Origin: an uncultured Eubacterium sp.
Lineage (GTDB): Bacteria > Bacillota > Clostridia > Peptostreptococcales > Anaerovoracaceae
Length of the DNA stretch: 7,059 nucleotides
Direction: 5' to 3'
Assembly (NCBI GenBank): GCA_946614405.1
Contig: CAMOGZ010000076.1
Span: forward strand, 1 to 7,059
Below are positions 5,967 through 7,059 of this stretch, piece by piece (position 1 is the stretch's first letter; each line of letters begins with the position of its first letter). The position numbers and the translations under genes were made by a program. The notes under the pieces are model-generated. The model was not told where the DNA came from, searched no databases, and saw only the letters and a list, made by a program, of their open reading frames with translations.

Positions 5967-6908
5967 TTATTCGTCTGTTGAACTCAATGTGATACGCGGG
6001 TCAACGATCTTATATGCAATGTCCACCACCAGGTTCATCACAATGACCAGAACCGAAACGACGACGGTGGTTGCCATGATGATGGTGTAGTCACGGTTGA
6101 TAACACTTTCAACGAAATATTTGCCCAGACCCGGGATCGAGAATGTGGTTTCCACGACGAAGGATCCGGTGACGATGAATGCCGTCAGCGGTCCCAGGAA
6201 GGTCACCACAGGGATCAGGGAATTCCTCAGCGCGTGCTTGAGGACGATCCACTTGTTCTTGACGCCCTTTGCTTTGGCGGTGCGGATGTAGTCCTGGTTG
6301 ATGGCATCCAGCATGGACGTCCGGGTCAGCTTGGCGATATAGCAGACATCATAAAATGAAAGGGATATCACCGGCATAATGTAGGTCTGCCAACTCTTCA
6401 GACTTCCGGAAAGAGTCGGCAGCCACTGGAGTTTGACTGCAAATACGATCAAAAGGGTCGCTGCCAGTACGAAGGACGGGATCGCTACGCCTACTGTGGT
6501 CAGGACCCGCAGCAGGCCGTCGATCCAGGTACCTCGCTTGTAGGCGGCGATACACCCCAGCGGGATCCCGAAGATCACCGCCACAAGGATCGCACAGATC
6601 CCCAGACGGATGGACAAGCCGAACTTACCCTGCTTGAACAAGATGTTCTTCACAGGAGTTCCTTCCTGCATCTTAAGAGAAACGCCCAGATCTCCGTGCG
6701 CATAGTTCACGATGTAGTTTTTCAGTTGTACGAGGAGGGGTTTATCGAGACCATACTTCTCGTTGGCCAGCTGAATCTGCTGTGGAGTGGACTTCTCTGT
6801 CAAGAATGGGCTTCCCGGTATGGTATTCATCAGGAAGAACGTAATGGTCATGATCAGAAGCACAGTTGCCACTGCGGCCACCAATCGTTTAAGAATGTAG
6901 ACAAACAA
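5967..6908 (-). CDS. oppB: OppB, oligopeptide ABC transporter permease
   Basis: A 313-residue permease that forms the channel with OppC. The start FVYILKRLVAAVATVLLIM matches the usual OppB/DppB opening (x-YILKRLL). TM helices lie near 8-28, 98-123, 135-160, 172-195, 230-253 and 277-300. The long TM1-TM2 loop has the family features PGSPF (31-35) and YGLDKPLLVQ (52-61) followed by GDLGVS (72-77). The EAA loop is DYIRTAKAKGVKNKWIVLKH (206-225), and the protein ends with DPRI, all standard. The start is TTG at 6908-6906: the frame has a stop at 6935-6933 and no ATG or GTG between, and the family N-terminus begins exactly here. A weak AAAGGG site lies 9 bases upstream. It is the first gene of the operon behind the promoter at 6946-6974. 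Length is typical and there is no truncation. Confidence 0.93.
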   Translation of the reverse strand: MFVYILKRLVAAVATVLLIMTITFFLMNTIPGSPFLTEKSTPQQIQLANEKYGLDKPLLVQLKNYIVNYAHGDLGVSLKMQEGTPVKNILFKQGKFGLSIRLGICAILVAVIFGIPLGCIAAYKRGTWIDGLLRVLTTVGVAIPSFVLAATLLIVFAVKLQWLPTLSGSLKSWQTYIMPVISLSFYDVCYIAKLTRTSMLDAINQDYIRTAKAKGVKNKWIVLKHALRNSLIPVVTFLGPLTAFIVTGSFVVETTFSIPGLGKYFVESVINRDYTIIMATTVVVSVLVIVMNLVVDIAYKIVDPRITLSSTDE

Positions 6909-6917
6909 TTCATCACA

Positions 6918-6923
6918 CCCTTT
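6918..6923 (-). promoter_or_regulatory. Weak ribosome binding site of oppB
   Basis: The minus strand reads AAAGGG, then TGTGATGAA, then the TTG start. It is clearly weaker than the AGGAGG sites of oppC, oppD, oppF and oppA, and works with a non-ATG start. An out-of-frame ATG lies at 6913-6911, only 4 bases past this site. Confidence 0.55.
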
Positions 6924-6945
6924 CTTTAGTGTTTATTCCTTTAAC

Positions 6946-6974
6946 ATTCTATCACAGAATCATCACATTTTCCA
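6946..6974 (-). promoter_or_regulatory. Promoter of the opp operon (extended -10)
   Basis: The minus strand has -10 TAGAAT (5 of 6) at 6951-6946, preceded by TGA to give an extended -10 (TGnTAGAAT). A 17-base spacer separates it from the -35 TGGAAA (4 of 6) at 6974-6969. Transcription would start near 6939, about 30 bases before the oppB TTG. A weaker alternative lies upstream: TTGAAT at 7017-7012 and TAGAAA at 6994-6989, also 17 bases apart. Confidence 0.6.
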
Positions 6975-6975
6975 C

Positions 6976-7000
6976 AATATATTGACAATTTCTATAAATG
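6976..7000. promoter_or_regulatory. Possible CodY-like operator upstream of opp promoter
   Basis: CodY, the branched-chain amino acid and GTP sensor of Firmicutes, binds AATTTTCWGAAAATT. Positions 6976-6990 match at 11 of 15 and 6986-7000 at 10 of 15, so the two overlap. The first includes a perfect palindrome, caatatattg (6975-6984), and sits immediately upstream of the -35. Peptide transporters are classical CodY targets. With four or more mismatches in AT-rich DNA this may be chance. Confidence 0.3.
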
Positions 7001-7010
7001 TTCCCATTTT

Positions 7011-7059
7011 CATTCAAGCCACGCATATGCCCTTCCCCCTCCGGAGCCTCCATTTGCAA
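7011..7059. other. GC-richer window end, no gene assignable
   Basis: Composition changes from AT-rich spacer to GC-rich at about 7011. All three minus frames are open to the edge, ending at stops at 6954-6952, 7016-7014 and 7012-7010. The stretch could be the 3' end of an upstream minus-strand gene, but nothing recognisable is encoded and the fragment is too short to choose a frame. Confidence 0.3.

Noticed and set aside
6982..6987. Perfect TTGACA on the plus strand, possible divergent promoter
   Set aside because: No acceptable -10 lies 16-18 bases downstream (best CATTTT), and TATAAA is only 5 bases away. No plus-strand gene is visible in the remaining bases.
7027..7059. Plus-strand ATG opening a frame to the window edge
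   Set aside because: No ribosome binding site precedes it and only 11 codons are present, with no recognisable sequence.

Overview
The window carries a complete oligopeptide ABC importer operon (Opp), reading right to left on the minus strand in the order oppB - oppC - oppD - oppF - oppA. It is followed on the same strand by a separate small unit: a YcxB-like two-helix membrane protein and the first 29 codons of an ElaA-type GNAT acetyltransferase cut by the left edge. Nothing convincing is encoded on the plus strand.

The organism is most likely a Gram-positive, anaerobic Firmicute of the class Clostridia (Lachnospiraceae-like). Grounds: an OppA lipoprotein with an oligoglycine linker after the lipid-anchor cysteine and no sign of an outer-membrane arrangement, strong AGGAGG-type ribosome binding sites in front of most genes, many free cysteines in exported OppA, and roughly balanced G+C in the genes against very AT-rich spacers. 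The genus cannot be fixed from this sequence.

Layout: 6909-7059 is the AT-rich control region with an extended -10 promoter and a weak CodY-like box; 5967-6908 oppB (TTG start) and 4601-5956 oppC are the two permeases; 3556-4590 oppD and 2567-3559 oppF are the two ATPases; 2486-2566 is an AT-rich spacer with two dyads; 797-2485 oppA is the binding lipoprotein; 721-757 is an intrinsic terminator; 679-707 is a promoter for the next unit; 100-636 is the YcxB-like gene and 1-87 the ElaA start. Genes B-C-D-F are joined by 10-base gaps or a 4-base overlap, with each ribosome binding site next to or overlapping the preceding stop, so they should be translationally coupled. OppA is set apart by about 80 bases, which leaves room for separate control of the binding protein.

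Working together: OppA captures peptides outside the cell, OppB/OppC form the channel, and OppD/OppF hydrolyse ATP to drive import. All catalytic motifs are intact. The operon is ordinary in kind. The parts worth a second look are the large extracytoplasmic insert in OppC, the oppF-oppA dyad, the TTG start of oppB beside an out-of-frame ATG, and the possible CodY site. I see no evidence for a novel system.
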